From an uncultured bacterium (GTDB lineage: Bacteria; Planctomycetota; Phycisphaerae; Phycisphaerales; UBA1924), in the NCBI GenBank assembly GCA_938003595.1, contig CALKYH010000156.1:1-13103 (forward strand): a stretch of 13,103 nt of DNA, read 5' to 3'. The first letter of the stretch is position 1, and every line of letters starts with the position of its first letter. Of this stretch, positions 12,849 to 13,103 are shown piece after piece. Made by a program: the position numbers and the translations under genes. The notes under the pieces are model-generated. The model did no database searches. It was not told the origin of the DNA and saw only the letters and a list, made by a program, of their open reading frames with translations.

Positions 12849-13103
12849 TCAGGCGGTCTTGAGGTAGAACGGCTTGGGCGTCGCGGGGTCGGCGGGCTCC
12901 ACATGAACCTTGCGGCCCTGGAAGATCACCTTGCCGTCGCAGAGGGCGAACAGCGAGTCGTCCTTGCCGCGGCCGACCATGTAGCCGGGCATGAAGGGCG
13001 TGCCGCGCTGGCGGATGATGATCGAACCGGCGCGGGCGAAGGAGCCGCCGGAGAGCTTGACGCCGAGATACTGGGGATTGGAGTCGCGACCGTTGCGGGT
13101 CGA
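12849..13103 (-). CDS. rpmA: 50S ribosomal protein bL27 (5' end beyond window)
   Basis: The visible 84 C-terminal residues begin STRNGRDSNPQYLGVKLSGG and continue AGSIIIRQRGTPFMPGYMVGRGKDDSLFALCDGKVIF, unmistakably bL27, whose N-terminal tail reaches the peptidyl-transferase centre. Only about eight to ten N-terminal residues (a MAHKKG-like tail) are missing at the right edge. The stop is TGA (12851-12849). Relative to E. coli, the C-terminus carries a slightly different tail (VEPADPATPKPFYLKTA) replacing the Arg/Lys-rich end. It is followed by an intrinsic terminator and then obg; rplU is expected upstream outside the window. Confidence 0.95.
   Translation of the reverse strand, partial: STRNGRDSNPQYLGVKLSGGSFARAGSIIIRQRGTPFMPGYMVGRGKDDSLFALCDGKVIFQGRKVHVEPADPATPKPFYLKTA

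Overview
The window is about 13.1 kb of very GC-rich DNA with strong G/C preference at third codon positions. It is densely packed with housekeeping and envelope genes, and many start codons overlap the preceding stop (GTGA or ATGA). The gene content points to a Gram-negative, LPS-making bacterium: LpxI, a lipoprotein ABC receptor, and bL27 followed by Obg. Protein style, including a family of proline-rich proteins with a single membrane helix, suggests a planctomycete, probably Phycisphaerae-like. That taxonomic call is inference from style, not a database result.

Left part, + strand (1-4336): the 3' end of a family 2 glycosyltransferase, an unrecognised 447-residue protein, and a complete BtuF/BtuC/BtuD-type importer (lipoprotein receptor, FecCD permease, ATPase) for cobalamin, heme or an iron chelate. 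All five are chained by 4-base or slightly longer overlaps and look like one operon. Next, still on +, comes a membrane-anchored proline-rich protein of unknown function (4385-5176), then accB-accC (5338-7152), the biotin carrier and biotin carboxylase of acetyl-CoA carboxylase.

Middle, - strand (7142-9641): a secreted beta-lactamase-fold serine hydrolase followed by two overlapping cysteine-rich YkgJ-type proteins. The last one converges on accC with an 11-base overlap of the 3' ends.

Right part: a 186-base divergent intergenic region carries a perfect 16-bp parS palindrome, placing this segment within a ParB-bound, probably origin-proximal, domain. lpxI (+) follows. The next gap (10689-11141) appears to contain a self-contained short transcription unit: a sigma70-like promoter, a structured leader, a 17-codon ORF with Gly-Lys-Pro repeats, and a strong intrinsic terminator. 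A TlyA-like rRNA methyltransferase lacking the S4 domain (+) is convergent, with a 4-base gap, to obg (-). Upstream of obg lies rpmA (bL27), which runs off the right edge; an intrinsic terminator sits in the rpmA-obg gap.

No tRNA, rRNA, CRISPR array, insertion sequence or phage gene was seen. The most notable items are the parS site overlapping the expected lpxI promoter, the 17-codon mini-transcript, and a recurring TANNNT box 6-9 bases before start codons that suggests leaderless transcripts.
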